Source of the DNA: Sulfurospirillum_A sp029027265
Lineage (GTDB): Bacteria; Campylobacterota; Campylobacteria; Campylobacterales; Sulfurospirillaceae
Assembly: GCA_029027265.1 (NCBI GenBank)
Contig: CP093061.1
Coordinates: 496,001-560,000 of the forward strand
Reading direction: 5' to 3'
DNA: 64,000 nucleotides
This document shows positions 26,219 through 35,959 of the stretch, one piece after another. Position 1 is the stretch's first letter. Each line of letters starts with the position of its first letter. A program made the translations under genes and the position numbers. The notes beneath the pieces are model-generated. The model made no database searches. It was given only the letters and a program-made list of their open reading frames with translations, and had not been told where the DNA came from.

Positions 26219-26811
26219 TAAAATATGATCTTCATTTATTTAAAGGTTATGTATCTCTCTGCTTCTTTATTTTCTTTTTCAAATTAAACATAAAATGAAC
26301 CACTTTGCCATTAGAACAAAACTGTTAATCAGAGCTAATCAGGTGGCTTATTCAGAATTACAACTTTTGAAGGGTGCGTAAGGTCAGTTAGATAATCTTA
26401 GTTCTAAAGTGTTACGTATAGATACAAAAGTTGACTTAGAACTTGTTTTTATATTCAATAATATGGATTTTATTAGTTGAAAATCACAAAAAACTTAGAG
26501 GAATAAACCAAATAAATCTTCATGCATATAAAGAATTGAAAAGTAGAGATGGAGAAAATCTTATTTTAAAAAGGTAAGTTTGTTACATGAAGTAACAGTA
26601 CTAGAAATTCTTTTAATTTTATAGAAAATCAATTTTAATTAAAAACCCCCTATTAATCGATACTTTTTTAAAAAAGTTTCAGAAAAGTTTTAAATTTGTA
26701 TTTTTCTAAAAAAATCTTTTAAGTTACTTCTAAAAAAACTATACTATATTTTAACATAGAAAAAGTAGTACTTTTAGTATTCCTTTTTTAATATTAAATA
26801 AAAGGGACATT
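26219..26811. other. 593-base gene-poor stretch with coding remnants
   Basis: No intact gene is seen. Short readable scraps occur on the plus strand: about 26328-26460 (ANQVAYSELQLLKGA, stop, GQLDNLSSKVLRIDTKVDLE) and about 26500-26580 (KKLRGINQINLHAYKELKSR). They look like decayed coding sequence. A symmetric A/T hairpin ACTTTTTTAAAAAAGT lies near 26664-26681, then TATACT about 65 bases before the next gene, a likely terminator and promoter. Confidence 0.5.
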
Positions 26812-27033
26812 TTGGCAAAGCAAAAGTTTGGTAATGAAATCATCAAGAGTGTTATTGAGAAGAGTAAAAAAAGACGTCAAATTTCTCAATTAACAATAAA
26901 AATAGATTCAAAACTTGATGATGCTTTAATTAAACTTTCTAATTCGTTAAACATATCAAAAAATAGACTTATAGAGGATATTCTTTTTGAGAGTGGTATC
27001 ATAAAAGAGGTTGAGGAAAATTATCATGACTAA
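26812..27033 (+). CDS. Ribbon-helix-helix-like small DNA-binding protein
   Basis: A 73-residue basic protein starting at TTG after AAAAGGG. Residues about 22-65 (RRQISQLTIKIDSKLDDALI, KLSNSLNISKNRLIEDILFE) fit a ribbon-helix-helix fold of the CopG/MetJ kind: a beta strand, then two helices with the NISKNRLIEDIL second helix. It overlaps the next gene by 8 bases. An antitoxin- or repressor-like role with its partner is possible but unproved. Confidence 0.6.
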   Translation: MAKQKFGNEIIKSVIEKSKKRRQISQLTIKIDSKLDDALIKLSNSLNISKNRLIEDILFESGIIKEVEENYHD

Positions 27034-27670
27034 ATTTCCTACACAGAAGCAAGTTGTAGATGCAGTTCTTCAAGGAAGCATAAAAGCAGCTCGAAACTTT
27101 CTTATATGGACAAACGATAGACTTTTTTTATCTCATGGACCTCACAAAATAATTTCTATCCATATTGCTCAAGAAATTGCAGCTATGAAGAATGCACCAG
27201 AAATTTTTATTGATGCGACTATAAGTGATATCTTAAGATGTTCTTTACAAAATCGCGCGGCATATACTTCATATATGGAAAGCAAAAAGTTAACACAAGG
27301 AATATTTAGTATAACTTTAGATGAGAGATTTGAGCATCGCAACGATGAAGATTCTATTTCAAAAGTTATCATGAGTGTTAGAAATGGTGTAAGAAATCCA
27401 AAGTTGGAGTACTCAAGTGACATAGAAGTTATTTGTAAAATGTTAGATTGTGAAACTACTTTAGATTATGGACTTTTTAATTTTTACTCTGATTTATCAC
27501 AAAATGCAAGAAAAAAACTTGATAAGAGAATTCCTGAGTTGATTAAAAGTTTTGATGTAGTTGTAAAAAAATTTCCATCATTAAAATCTAGTTTTATAAG
27601 TAGTGAGATTCAAAGAATAGAAGAGAGTGGAGAGTGGTTAACTGGCTGTTATATAATAGAACCAAAGTAG
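27026..27670 (+). CDS. Accessory protein of unknown function, partner of the RHH gene
   Basis: About 214 residues starting at ATG 27026, which has GAGGA 9 bases upstream (an upstream in-frame TTG is weaker). The segment LFLSHGPHKIISIHIAQEIA, then PEIFIDATISDILRCSL, recalls a family of uncharacterised phage/island proteins with an SHGPE-type motif. No catalytic motif is clear; the C-terminal half is helical and basic. The overlap with a DNA-binding gene and the position in a decayed islet suggest a two-gene accessory module. Confidence 0.55.
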   Translation: MTKFPTQKQVVDAVLQGSIKAARNFLIWTNDRLFLSHGPHKIISIHIAQEIAAMKNAPEIFIDATISDILRCSLQNRAAYTSYMESKKLTQGIFSITLDERFEHRNDEDSISKVIMSVRNGVRNPKLEYSSDIEVICKMLDCETTLDYGLFNFYSDLSQNARKKLDKRIPELIKSFDVVVKKFPSLKSSFISSEIQRIEESGEWLTGCYIIEPK

Positions 27671-27725
27671 ATTTAATTAAGACTACAAGTTGCGTCGTTT
27701 TAATTAAATTTTCAAAGGAGAAAAT

Positions 27726-28850
27726 ATGAGAATATTACCAAGAGTTGCAGCATCAGTTGCAGTTTGTGCTTTATTAGTTACTGCAGGAAGTGCAGCGGAT
27801 GTTATTAAGATTGGTGTTCAAGCACCTATTACTGGTAAGTATGCAAATGAGGGACAGAGTATTGATAATGGTGTTAGATTAGTTATTGATCAACTCAATG
27901 CAAAAGGTGGCATTTTAGGTAAGCAGCTAGAAGTTGTTAGTTGTGATGATGAAGGAAAAGCTCAAAAAGCAGCAATTTGTGCTAGAAAACTTGTAAACGA
28001 AGGCGTTCTTGCAGTTATTGGTTCATATACTTCTGGTGCTACAGAAGCTGCTCAAACTACATACTTTAGAAACAAAACACTTCAAACAAGTGATGGTACA
28101 AGTGGTAGTTTGACTAAACACAAGTACTGGACATTTTTCAGAAACTCTTTTAGAAATTCAGATCAAGCCGCATTTACTGCAACGTATTTAGTAAAAGAGA
28201 AAGGTTATAAAAATATTGTTATCCTTTCAGATTACAGTGGATATTCTGTTGATTTAGCAGATTCAGCTGCAAAGTCTATCAAAGCTGAGGGTGGTAATGT
28301 AATTTATCAAGGAAAAATCAAATCAGGAACTCAAAACTTTACAGCAGTTCTAACAAAAATTAAATCAATGAATCCAGATGCAATCTATTTTGCAGGATAT
28401 TATACAGATGGTGGTCTTATTAGAGCACAACAACAACAACTTGGAATCAAAGCTGACTTTATCGGTGGTGATGCAAATGACAACCCAGATTTCGTAAAAC
28501 TAGCTGGAAAAAGTGCAAAAGGTACAATTCTTGTAAACTTCCCAACAGCTGATTTTCTACCATATGATGCTGCAAAAATATTTATAAAAGATTATACAGC
28601 TAAGTATGGAAAAGCTCCATCTTCAGTATGGGCTTTGATGAATGTTGATGGATTGAATGCAATTCTTTATGCTGCAAAGCAGACAAAAAGTCTTGATACT
28701 AAAACAATTAGTAATTATCTTCATACGCTAAGAGATTTTCCAGGAATTACAGGTCCTGTATCATTTAGAGAAGATGGCGAGAGAATCAACACTAAATTTA
28801 ACATTTATGAGATTCAAGCAGATAATAGCTATAAAATAATAAACAAGTAA
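27726..28850 (+). CDS. livJ: Branched-chain amino-acid ABC transporter binding protein
   Basis: A 374-residue periplasmic protein with signal peptide ending TAGSAA and mature start DVIKIGVQAPITGKYANEGQ, the Leu/Ile/Val-binding-protein signature. VIGSYTSGATEAAQ and FFRNSFRNSDQAAFTATYL are the conserved ligand-pocket regions. It heads a complete five-gene importer. Family members also carry other amino acids and urea, so the exact ligand is an inference. AAAGGAG precedes the ATG. Confidence 0.9.
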   Translation: MRILPRVAASVAVCALLVTAGSAADVIKIGVQAPITGKYANEGQSIDNGVRLVIDQLNAKGGILGKQLEVVSCDDEGKAQKAAICARKLVNEGVLAVIGSYTSGATEAAQTTYFRNKTLQTSDGTSGSLTKHKYWTFFRNSFRNSDQAAFTATYLVKEKGYKNIVILSDYSGYSVDLADSAAKSIKAEGGNVIYQGKIKSGTQNFTAVLTKIKSMNPDAIYFAGYYTDGGLIRAQQQQLGIKADFIGGDANDNPDFVKLAGKSAKGTILVNFPTADFLPYDAAKIFIKDYTAKYGKAPSSVWALMNVDGLNAILYAAKQTKSLDTKTISNYLHTLRDFPGITGPVSFREDGERINTKFNIYEIQADNSYKIINK

Positions 28851-28869
28851 AAAGAGAGAAAGCAGAACA

Positions 28870-29772
28870 ATGGATATATTTCTTCAACAAATTGTCAATG
28901 GTTTGACAATAGGAAGTTTGTATGCTTTGGTTGCACTTGGTTATACGATGGTCTACGGGGTAATGAGGTTAATTAACTTCGCCCACGGAGACCTCGTGGC
29001 CTTGTCCGCCTTTGCAGGACTTACTATATATAGTAGCATTTTTGCCGATGGCGGTACTTCAATAGTAGCGGTTATTACTGTGTTTATGTTCACAGCGGCG
29101 ATTATTGCAGTTGTTGGTGTTCTTCTTGAACGCCTTGCCTATAGGCCTTTACGAACGGCACCACGCCTTAGTGCTGTTGTTTCTGCTTTGGGAGCTGGAC
29201 TTGTTATACAAAACGCTATCATGTTAATTTGGGGACCAAATATGAAGATTTTTCCTTCACATTTATTTCCTTCTACAATTTATCATTTTGGTGGTGTAGT
29301 TATAACATTTACTCAACTTATGATTTTGGTTTTTTCATCTTTATTGATGATTGCTCTTTATCTTTTTATAAATAAAACAAAAATGGGAACTGCAATTCGT
29401 GCGGTTGCTATTGACCAAGATGCAGCAAAACTAATGGGAATCAATGTAAACAAAATTATTATGATTATTTTTATTATTGGCTCTGGATTGGGAGCTGTTG
29501 CTGGATTATTCATAGGAATTTACTATAGAGGTATCACTTTTGATATGGGATGGATGTATGGTTTAAATGCCTTTGTTGCAGCCATAATTGGTGGTATTGG
29601 TAATATCCCTGGAGCTATGTTTGGTGGACTTATGCTAGGACTATTTAATGCTCTCATTAGTGGTTATATTTCTAGTGCTTGGGCTGAAACATTTACGTTT
29701 ATGTTATTGATTGTTGTTCTTATTTTTAGACCAACAGGAATACTTGGCGAAAAAGTGGCGGAGAAAGTATAA
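28870..29772 (+). CDS. livH: Branched-chain amino-acid ABC transporter permease LivH
   Basis: A 300-residue membrane protein with about 8 helices. The start LQQIVNGLTIGSLYALVALG, YTMVYGVMRLINFAHGD and the late AAIIGGIGNIPGAMFGG are diagnostic of LivH. It pairs with LivM to form the channel. The stop overlaps livM by one base. Confidence 0.93.
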   Translation: MDIFLQQIVNGLTIGSLYALVALGYTMVYGVMRLINFAHGDLVALSAFAGLTIYSSIFADGGTSIVAVITVFMFTAAIIAVVGVLLERLAYRPLRTAPRLSAVVSALGAGLVIQNAIMLIWGPNMKIFPSHLFPSTIYHFGGVVITFTQLMILVFSSLLMIALYLFINKTKMGTAIRAVAIDQDAAKLMGINVNKIIMIIFIIGSGLGAVAGLFIGIYYRGITFDMGWMYGLNAFVAAIIGGIGNIPGAMFGGLMLGLFNALISGYISSAWAETFTFMLLIVVLIFRPTGILGEKVAEKV

Positions 29773-30719
29773 TGAGTAAGACTTCAATGATATCATTAGG
29801 TTTCTTGGCGGTTATGGGTATTTTCCCATTTTTTGCTGATTCTGCTTGGTTGGCAGTTGGAATTACATTTTTAGTATTTTCAGTTGTAGCATTTTCTCAA
29901 GACATTATTCTTGGGCGTGCTGGAGCTTTCCATATGGGACACGCAGCATTTTTTGGTTTAGGAGCATATACAACTGCAATTTTGAATACACAATATGGGT
30001 GGCCAATTTTAGCTACATGGGCACCAGCAGTAATTATCCCTGTGGTAGTAGCTCTTATAACAACTGCGCCAATTATCCACTTGAGAGGTGACTACCTTTT
30101 AGTTACCACAATTGGTATAAATATCATTTTCTTACAGATTTTGGAAAATAATCTGTTTGGAATTACTGGTGGACCAAATGGAATCTTTGGTATAGATGTT
30201 GTTACAGTATTTGGATTTGAGTTATTTGACCAAATATATATGTATTATATGGCATTTATTTTGTTAGGTATAACGCTCTTTATTATGAGAACATTAGATG
30301 GTAGTAAGTTCGGTCGTGCGATGTTTTATATAAACAAGGATGATATTGCTGCTCAGAGTATGGGCATAGATATTCGTTACTATAAACTATATGCTTTTGC
30401 TATTGGAGCCGGACTTGCAGGAGCTGCTGGTAGTATGTTTGCTGTTCAGTACTCGGCTGTTAGTCCAGAAGCATTTGATGTAATGCAGTCAATCATGTTT
30501 TTTACTATCGTACTTGTTGGTGGGTCAGCTTCACTTCCGGGAGTTCTTCTTGGTACATTTGTTATGTTTGTACTTCCTGAGATATTTCGTGAATTTGAAA
30601 CAGCACGTTATTTGGTATTTGGTTTAGCAATGATTTTAACTATGATTTTAAGACCTCGTGGTATTTGGCCAGTAAAGTTTGGTAATATCCCAGAATTTCT
30701 TAAAAAGGGGAAAAAATGA
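29772..30719 (+). CDS. livM: Branched-chain amino-acid ABC transporter permease LivM
   Basis: A 315-residue membrane protein with the LivM motifs GRAGAFHMGHAAFFGLGAYT, HLRGDYLLVTTIG and VLVGGSASLPGVLLG. It overlaps livH by 1 base and livG by 4 bases, showing strict translational coupling. Confidence 0.92.
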   Translation: MSKTSMISLGFLAVMGIFPFFADSAWLAVGITFLVFSVVAFSQDIILGRAGAFHMGHAAFFGLGAYTTAILNTQYGWPILATWAPAVIIPVVVALITTAPIIHLRGDYLLVTTIGINIIFLQILENNLFGITGGPNGIFGIDVVTVFGFELFDQIYMYYMAFILLGITLFIMRTLDGSKFGRAMFYINKDDIAAQSMGIDIRYYKLYAFAIGAGLAGAAGSMFAVQYSAVSPEAFDVMQSIMFFTIVLVGGSASLPGVLLGTFVMFVLPEIFREFETARYLVFGLAMILTMILRPRGIWPVKFGNIPEFLKKGKK

Positions 30720-31492
30720 GCGAATATCTATTAGAGATTAAAAAAGTCTCAAAATTTTTCTCAGGACTTACTGCAATAGATGCACTAGATCTCAAAGTTA
30801 AAAAAGGTCAAATATACGGTATTATTGGACCAAATGGAGCTGGTAAAACAACACTTTTTAACTGTATTACTGGTATTTATACGCCTGAAGAGGGCGAAAT
30901 ACTTTGGCATGGGAAAGACATAAAAGGAACACCACCTCATAAGATAGCTGAGCTTGGAATCTTAAGAACATTTCAAACAATCAGACTTTTTGCAGAAATG
31001 AGTGTTGCTGAAAACATTATGTCAGGACGTCACATTAAATCTAATCAGAAGTGGTACAACGGGATTATCCCAACACCTGCTTATTATAAAGATGAGAAGT
31101 ACAACTGGGGAAAAGTTGGTGAGTATATGGAGCTTTTTGGTTTGAGTGAGTATGCAACAACCCCAGCGGGAGACTTGTCATATGGAGTTCAAAGAAAGAT
31201 AGAGATGGCAAGAGCACTAGCCGCAGAGCCAGAACTTCTTATTTTAGATGAACCAGCAGCTGGTCTAAATGAAAATGAAACTAAAGAGTTAGCAGTAATC
31301 ATCCGTAAGATTCAAGCGATGGGTGTTACAATTATGATGATTGAACATGACATGGATATGGTTATGAGTCTTTGTGAGTATATGACTGTTATTAACTTTG
31401 GTGCTTGGATTTGTGAAGGAGTAGCAGCTGATGTTCAAAGTAACCCAGCAGTAATAGAAGCATATATTGGCATTGATGATGAGGATGAGTAA
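30716..31492 (+). CDS. livG: Branched-chain amino-acid ABC transporter ATPase LivG
   Basis: A 258-residue ATPase with Walker A GPNGAGKTTLFN, the LivG-type RTFQTIRLFAEMSVAENI, signature LSYGVQRKIEMARAL and Walker B LLILDEPAAGLNENE, with H-loop IEHDMD. It drives import together with LivF. Confidence 0.94.
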   Translation: MSEYLLEIKKVSKFFSGLTAIDALDLKVKKGQIYGIIGPNGAGKTTLFNCITGIYTPEEGEILWHGKDIKGTPPHKIAELGILRTFQTIRLFAEMSVAENIMSGRHIKSNQKWYNGIIPTPAYYKDEKYNWGKVGEYMELFGLSEYATTPAGDLSYGVQRKIEMARALAAEPELLILDEPAAGLNENETKELAVIIRKIQAMGVTIMMIEHDMDMVMSLCEYMTVINFGAWICEGVAADVQSNPAVIEAYIGIDDEDE

Positions 31493-32214
31493 TGGTTGAT
31501 CATGAAATACTATTAGAAGTAAAAGATTTACATGTAAGCTATGGTGCTATTAAAGCTATTAAAGGCATAAGTTTATATGTAAAAAAAGGTGAAGTTGTTA
31601 CAATTCTTGGAGCTAATGGAGCTGGAAAAACAACAACTTTGAGAACTATCAGCGGACTTTTAAAATCAGTGGGTGGACATATATACTTTGATAAAGAAGA
31701 TATCACAACTGTACCTGCTCATGAAATTGTGGGTCGTGGTATGAGTCACTCTCCAGAGGGAAGAAAAGTATTTGGAACACTTAGTGTTGAAGAAAATCTT
31801 CTTATGGGTGCGTATACTTTGAAAACTCATGATGAAGAGACACTTGGTTGGATATATAAAATTCTTCCTCGTCTTGAAGAGAGAAAAAAGCAATTAGCAG
31901 GAACTTTGAGTGGTGGTGAGCAACAGATGCTTGCAATTGGTAGAGCTATTATGAGTAAACCAAAACTTCTGATACTAGATGAGCCAAGTCTTGGACTTGC
32001 TCCAGTGTTGGTGAAGGGTATTTTTAAAGCTATAAAAGAAATCAGTGCAACGGGCGTTACAGTTCTTATTGTAGAGCAAAATGCAAAAGCAGCATTGAAA
32101 CTTGCTGATAGAGGTTATGTTTTAGAGCTAGGAAAGATAACACATGAGGGATCAAGTGTGGACTTACTAAATTCAACTGTTATACAAGAGGCTTATTTAG
32201 GTAAGAAGAAGTAG
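31492..32214 (+). CDS. livF: Branched-chain amino-acid ABC transporter ATPase LivF
   Basis: A 240-residue ATPase with Walker A GANGAGKTTTLR, SHSPEGRKVFGTLSVEENL, signature LSGGEQQMLAIGRA, Walker B LLILDEPSLGLAP and the LivF-typical VEQNAKAAL. Last gene of the operon, followed by a strong terminator. One TACATGTA repeat near the start is read LHVSY. Confidence 0.94.
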   Translation: MVDHEILLEVKDLHVSYGAIKAIKGISLYVKKGEVVTILGANGAGKTTTLRTISGLLKSVGGHIYFDKEDITTVPAHEIVGRGMSHSPEGRKVFGTLSVEENLLMGAYTLKTHDEETLGWIYKILPRLEERKKQLAGTLSGGEQQMLAIGRAIMSKPKLLILDEPSLGLAPVLVKGIFKAIKEISATGVTVLIVEQNAKAALKLADRGYVLELGKITHEGSSVDLLNSTVIQEAYLGKKK

Positions 32215-32228
32215 AAATTTACTAAAAT

Positions 32229-32262
32229 ACCGCTTGTCTATTGCGGACAAGCGGTTTTTTTT
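32229..32262 (+). terminator. Rho-independent terminator of livJHMGF
   Basis: A 10-bp stem ACCGCTTGTC/GACAAGCGGT (32229-32238, 32246-32255) followed by eight T. Confidence 0.92.
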
Positions 32263-32325
32263 GTATAATTTTTTTAATTTATAAAAGGTAGTGCTTTTAG
32301 TACTACTAATTTACAAGGATAAAAA

Positions 32326-35300
32326 ATGGACAACAATGAAGTAGTAATGAATCGTGCTATTGATTTAGCAGAAAAGTGGCAATTAAGAGCTGCGGATAAG
32401 ATAAGCAATTTTGAGAAAAATTTTCATGAGAAAATGAAAAAGATGTTTGCTCGTCCTTTAGATAAGGTTCTTTTGATTGACCTTATGGACCAAAGTTTTA
32501 GAACAAAGAATAATGCAAGAGTAGCGGATCAAGTAGAGTATATTTTTTCTAAATATGGTATGGCCACATTTTTCTCAACTCCTGAGAAATTTTTGGTATT
32601 TTTATTTAGAAATATTGGTGTTTATCTTCCTGATATTTCTGTTCCTCTTTTTATTAAAAATGTTAGAGATGATACTGATACGGTAGTACTAAAAGGTGAA
32701 GATAATCTTTTAAATGCTCACCTTCAAAAAAGACATGCAGAGGGAACTAGAGTTAATATCAATATGATTGGTGAGATAGTTCTTGGTGAAGAAGAGGCTC
32801 AAGAAAGAATTGAGAAGTATATGAAAATACTTACAAATCCAAATATAGACTACATGTCTATCAAAATTTCAACTCTGTTTTCGCAGATAAATCCAGTATC
32901 TTATGAGAACACAGTTGAAGAGTTTTCAACTAGACTTTCACAGATTTTTGCTCAAGCTAAAAAATACACTTATACAAATGCAAAAGGCGAGCAAGAAAAC
33001 AAGTTTATAAATCTTGATATGGAAGAGTATAGAGATCTTTCTCTTACCGTTGCAACATTTAAAAAAGTATTAGGGCAGCCAGAATTCAAAGATTTTAAAG
33101 CTGGCATTGTTCTTCAAGCATATCTTCCTGATTCTCATCTTTGGCAAGTTAAACTTACTGAGTGGGCAAAGCAAAGAGTTAAAGATGGAGGAGCTCCAAT
33201 AAAAGTACGTTTGGTTAAGGGTGCAAATATGGAGATGGAAGAGACAGAAGCTGGTTTGAAACACTGGGAAACTTGTCCATATACTAAAAAATTAGATACT
33301 GATAGTAACTATAAGGTTATGCTTGAGTACTCACTTAAGCCAGAAAATGCACCATTTGTAAACCTTGGTGTTGCTTCACACAACCTTTTTGAATTAGCTT
33401 ATGGTTATGAAACTGCAAAAGAGAATGATGTTTTAGAACACTTTTCAATGGAAATGCTTGAGGGAATGAGTGAGTCTGCTAGAGTTGCTATTAAAGAGAT
33501 GAGTGGAGAAGTTATTCTTTATGGACCTGCCGCAAAAAAAGAGCAGTTTACCAATGCAATTGCATATTTAGTAAGAAGATTTGATGAGAATACTGGAACA
33601 GAAAACTTTATCCGTTATTCATTTGGGCTTGAAGCTAACAGTGATGATTGGAACATGTTAAGAGATCAATTTATTGCATCTTTTGAGAACAAGAAACACA
33701 TTTTCATAGGTGCAAAAAGGACTCAAAATAGATTAACAGAAAATTGGGATGACTATAAGGGTGGAAGTTTTTATACTAAAGAGTATCATGGTGAGCCTGA
33801 TACTGACTTTATTTTGCCTCCAAATAAACAGTGGGCTAAAGATATTCGTACAAAATGGATGAAGAAAAAAGATGAAGAAGTAGAAATTGCTCCTGTAGTA
33901 GTTGGGGGTGAAGATTTAATAGATGAGCGTAAAGTAAAAGAAGTAGTAGACAAATCTCAGCTAAAAGAGGAAGTTATTTGTGGAAAGTACACTATCCCTA
34001 CCGCAGATGATTTGAAAAAGGCAGTAGATGTTGCAGCGGCTGATCCAGATGGTTGGAGAAGTATGGCTCATGAAGCTCGTTTTGAAATACTTTCAAAAGT
34101 AGCCAATGAGATGAGAAAAAAGAGATTAGATTTAATTGGTGTAGCTTCTGCTGAAGTTGGTAAGATTATCACTGAGACTGATGTTGAAGTTAGTGAAGCT
34201 ATTGACTTTTTAGAGTTTTACGGACATAGTGCTGATTACTTTAATAACTTTGAAAACTTAAAGTTTAGTGGAAAAGGTGTTGGTGTTATAACTCCTCCTT
34301 GGAACTTTCCAATAGCTATTCCTGTTGGTGGAATTGCTGCTACTCTTGCAGCTGGTAATACTGTTATAGTTAAACCAGCTTCTGTTGCAGCACTTTGTGC
34401 ATATGAGCTTTGTAAGTGTTTTTGGGATGCAGGAATTAGTAAAAATACACTTCAATTTGTCGCAGCACCTGGTAGCTTAGCAGGTAAACACCTTGTTGAT
34501 AATCCGAAAGTTGATTTTGTTATCTTAACAGGTGGCGAAGATACCGCATTCTCAATGTTAAAATCAAGACCAGACTTGTATTTAACAGCAGAGACTGGTG
34601 GAAAAGATGCAACTATAGTTACTGCTTTGAGCGACCGTGAACAAGCTATCAAAAATGTTGTTGCTAGCGCATTTAACAACAGTGGTCAAAAGTGTTCAGC
34701 AACTTCGCTTTTAGTTCTTGAAGATGAAGTATATAATGATGAAGGTTTTAAATTAGCTTTAAAAGATGCAGCTGCTAGTGTTGAAGTAGGTTCAGTTTGG
34801 AATTATATCAACAGAATTGGAACATTAGCTAACAAAGTAGATGGAAACCTTAAAAAAGCTATAGATACATTAGAAAATGGTGAAGAATGGTTGTTAAAAC
34901 CTGAGTTTGCAGAAGATAATGAATACATGCTAAAACCAGCAATTAAATGGGGCGTTCAAGATGGTAACTTTTGTCACATGAATGAGCTTTTTGGACCAGT
35001 ACTTTCAGTAATGCGGGCAAAAGATTTGAAACATGCTATTGAACTTGTAAACAAAACTGGATATGGACTTACTTCTGGAATAGAATCATTAGATGCTAGA
35101 GAGACAGATTACTGGAGAGAGAACGTAAGAGCAGGTAACTTATACATTAACCGTAGTACAACAGGAGCAATAGTTCTTCGTCAGCCATTTGGTGGTATGG
35201 GTAAATCTGCTATAGGAGCAGGTAGAAAAGCTGGTGTTTATAGTTATATTACTCAATTTATGGATTTTGAAGAGGTGAGTACCCCTAAAGTTGATAAGGC

Positions 35301-35928
35301 TCATTTTCACCCTTTAGTTGATATTGTTAAAAATTGGAATAGTGAAGCTGTTAAAGGTACACACAAAGCTTTCAAAGAGGATTTCTCAAAGCTAAGCGTT
35401 GCACTTCAGAGTTACTTGAAAAACTTTAAAGATGAGTTTGATGTAGAGCACGATTACTTTAAACTGCGTGGAGAAGATAATATTTTTCGTTATATTTCTT
35501 TAGAACGTGTTGCTATTCGTGTAACTAAGAGTGATTCATTATTTGATGTTATGAGTAGAATTCTTGCAGCTAAAGTTAGTGGAGTTGCTTTACATGTAAG
35601 CGTAGATGCTTCATTAGAAAACAGTGTAGTATCTTTTCTTTATGAGAACAAAGGTACACTTTTTAAATCGACAGATAAAGTTGTGAGAGAGAGTGAAAAA
35701 GAGTTTGTTAAGTGTTTTTCTAAAGTAGACAGACTTATCTATTCTGATATAGCGAAAGTTAGTAAATATGTATTTACTGAAGCAGCTAAATCAGCTAAGT
35801 TTATCGCTAGAGGAAATCCAATGATGGAGGGAAGATTAGAGCTTCTTAACTACTTTGAAGAGCAGAGTATTTCTCACTCTTACCATAGATATGGAAACAT
35901 AGGCGTAAGAGCTTTGGACAATAAGTAG
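32326..35928 (+). CDS. putA: Bifunctional proline dehydrogenase / P5C dehydrogenase
   Basis: A 1200-residue enzyme oxidising proline to glutamate and passing electrons to quinone via FAD. Residues about 75-460 form the proline dehydrogenase barrel (INMIGEIVLGEEEAQERIEK, KVRLVKGANMEMEE, FSMEMLEGM). Residues about 540-985 are the aldehyde dehydrogenase with GVGVITPPWNFPIAIPVGG, TAETGGKDA and the catalytic cysteine in NNSGQKCSATS. A C-terminal extension of about 200 residues follows. There is no N-terminal ribbon-helix-helix repressor domain, so this PutA does not control its own gene that way. It lies behind an amino-acid importer; proline as one of its substrates is plausible. Confidence 0.95.
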   Translation: MDNNEVVMNRAIDLAEKWQLRAADKISNFEKNFHEKMKKMFARPLDKVLLIDLMDQSFRTKNNARVADQVEYIFSKYGMATFFSTPEKFLVFLFRNIGVYLPDISVPLFIKNVRDDTDTVVLKGEDNLLNAHLQKRHAEGTRVNINMIGEIVLGEEEAQERIEKYMKILTNPNIDYMSIKISTLFSQINPVSYENTVEEFSTRLSQIFAQAKKYTYTNAKGEQENKFINLDMEEYRDLSLTVATFKKVLGQPEFKDFKAGIVLQAYLPDSHLWQVKLTEWAKQRVKDGGAPIKVRLVKGANMEMEETEAGLKHWETCPYTKKLDTDSNYKVMLEYSLKPENAPFVNLGVASHNLFELAYGYETAKENDVLEHFSMEMLEGMSESARVAIKEMSGEVILYGPAAKKEQFTNAIAYLVRRFDENTGTENFIRYSFGLEANSDDWNMLRDQFIASFENKKHIFIGAKRTQNRLTENWDDYKGGSFYTKEYHGEPDTDFILPPNKQWAKDIRTKWMKKKDEEVEIAPVVVGGEDLIDERKVKEVVDKSQLKEEVICGKYTIPTADDLKKAVDVAAADPDGWRSMAHEARFEILSKVANEMRKKRLDLIGVASAEVGKIITETDVEVSEAIDFLEFYGHSADYFNNFENLKFSGKGVGVITPPWNFPIAIPVGGIAATLAAGNTVIVKPASVAALCAYELCKCFWDAGISKNTLQFVAAPGSLAGKHLVDNPKVDFVILTGGEDTAFSMLKSRPDLYLTAETGGKDATIVTALSDREQAIKNVVASAFNNSGQKCSATSLLVLEDEVYNDEGFKLALKDAAASVEVGSVWNYINRIGTLANKVDGNLKKAIDTLENGEEWLLKPEFAEDNEYMLKPAIKWGVQDGNFCHMNELFGPVLSVMRAKDLKHAIELVNKTGYGLTSGIESLDARETDYWRENVRAGNLYINRSTTGAIVLRQPFGGMGKSAIGAGRKAGVYSYITQFMDFEEVSTPKVDKAHFHPLVDIVKNWNSEAVKGTHKAFKEDFSKLSVALQSYLKNFKDEFDVEHDYFKLRGEDNIFRYISLERVAIRVTKSDSLFDVMSRILAAKVSGVALHVSVDASLENSVVSFLYENKGTLFKSTDKVVRESEKEFVKCFSKVDRLIYSDIAKVSKYVFTEAAKSAKFIARGNPMMEGRLELLNYFEEQSISHSYHRYGNIGVRALDNK

Positions 35929-35935
35929 ACCAATA

Positions 35936-35959
35936 AAGTGAGGGGGAAACCCCTTACTT
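35936..35959. terminator. Bidirectional terminator between putA and the minus-strand gene
   Basis: Stem AAGTGAGGGG/CCCCTTACTT (one G-T pair) with a 4-base loop. It serves putA and overlaps the stop codon of the convergent coiled-coil gene. Confidence 0.65.
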
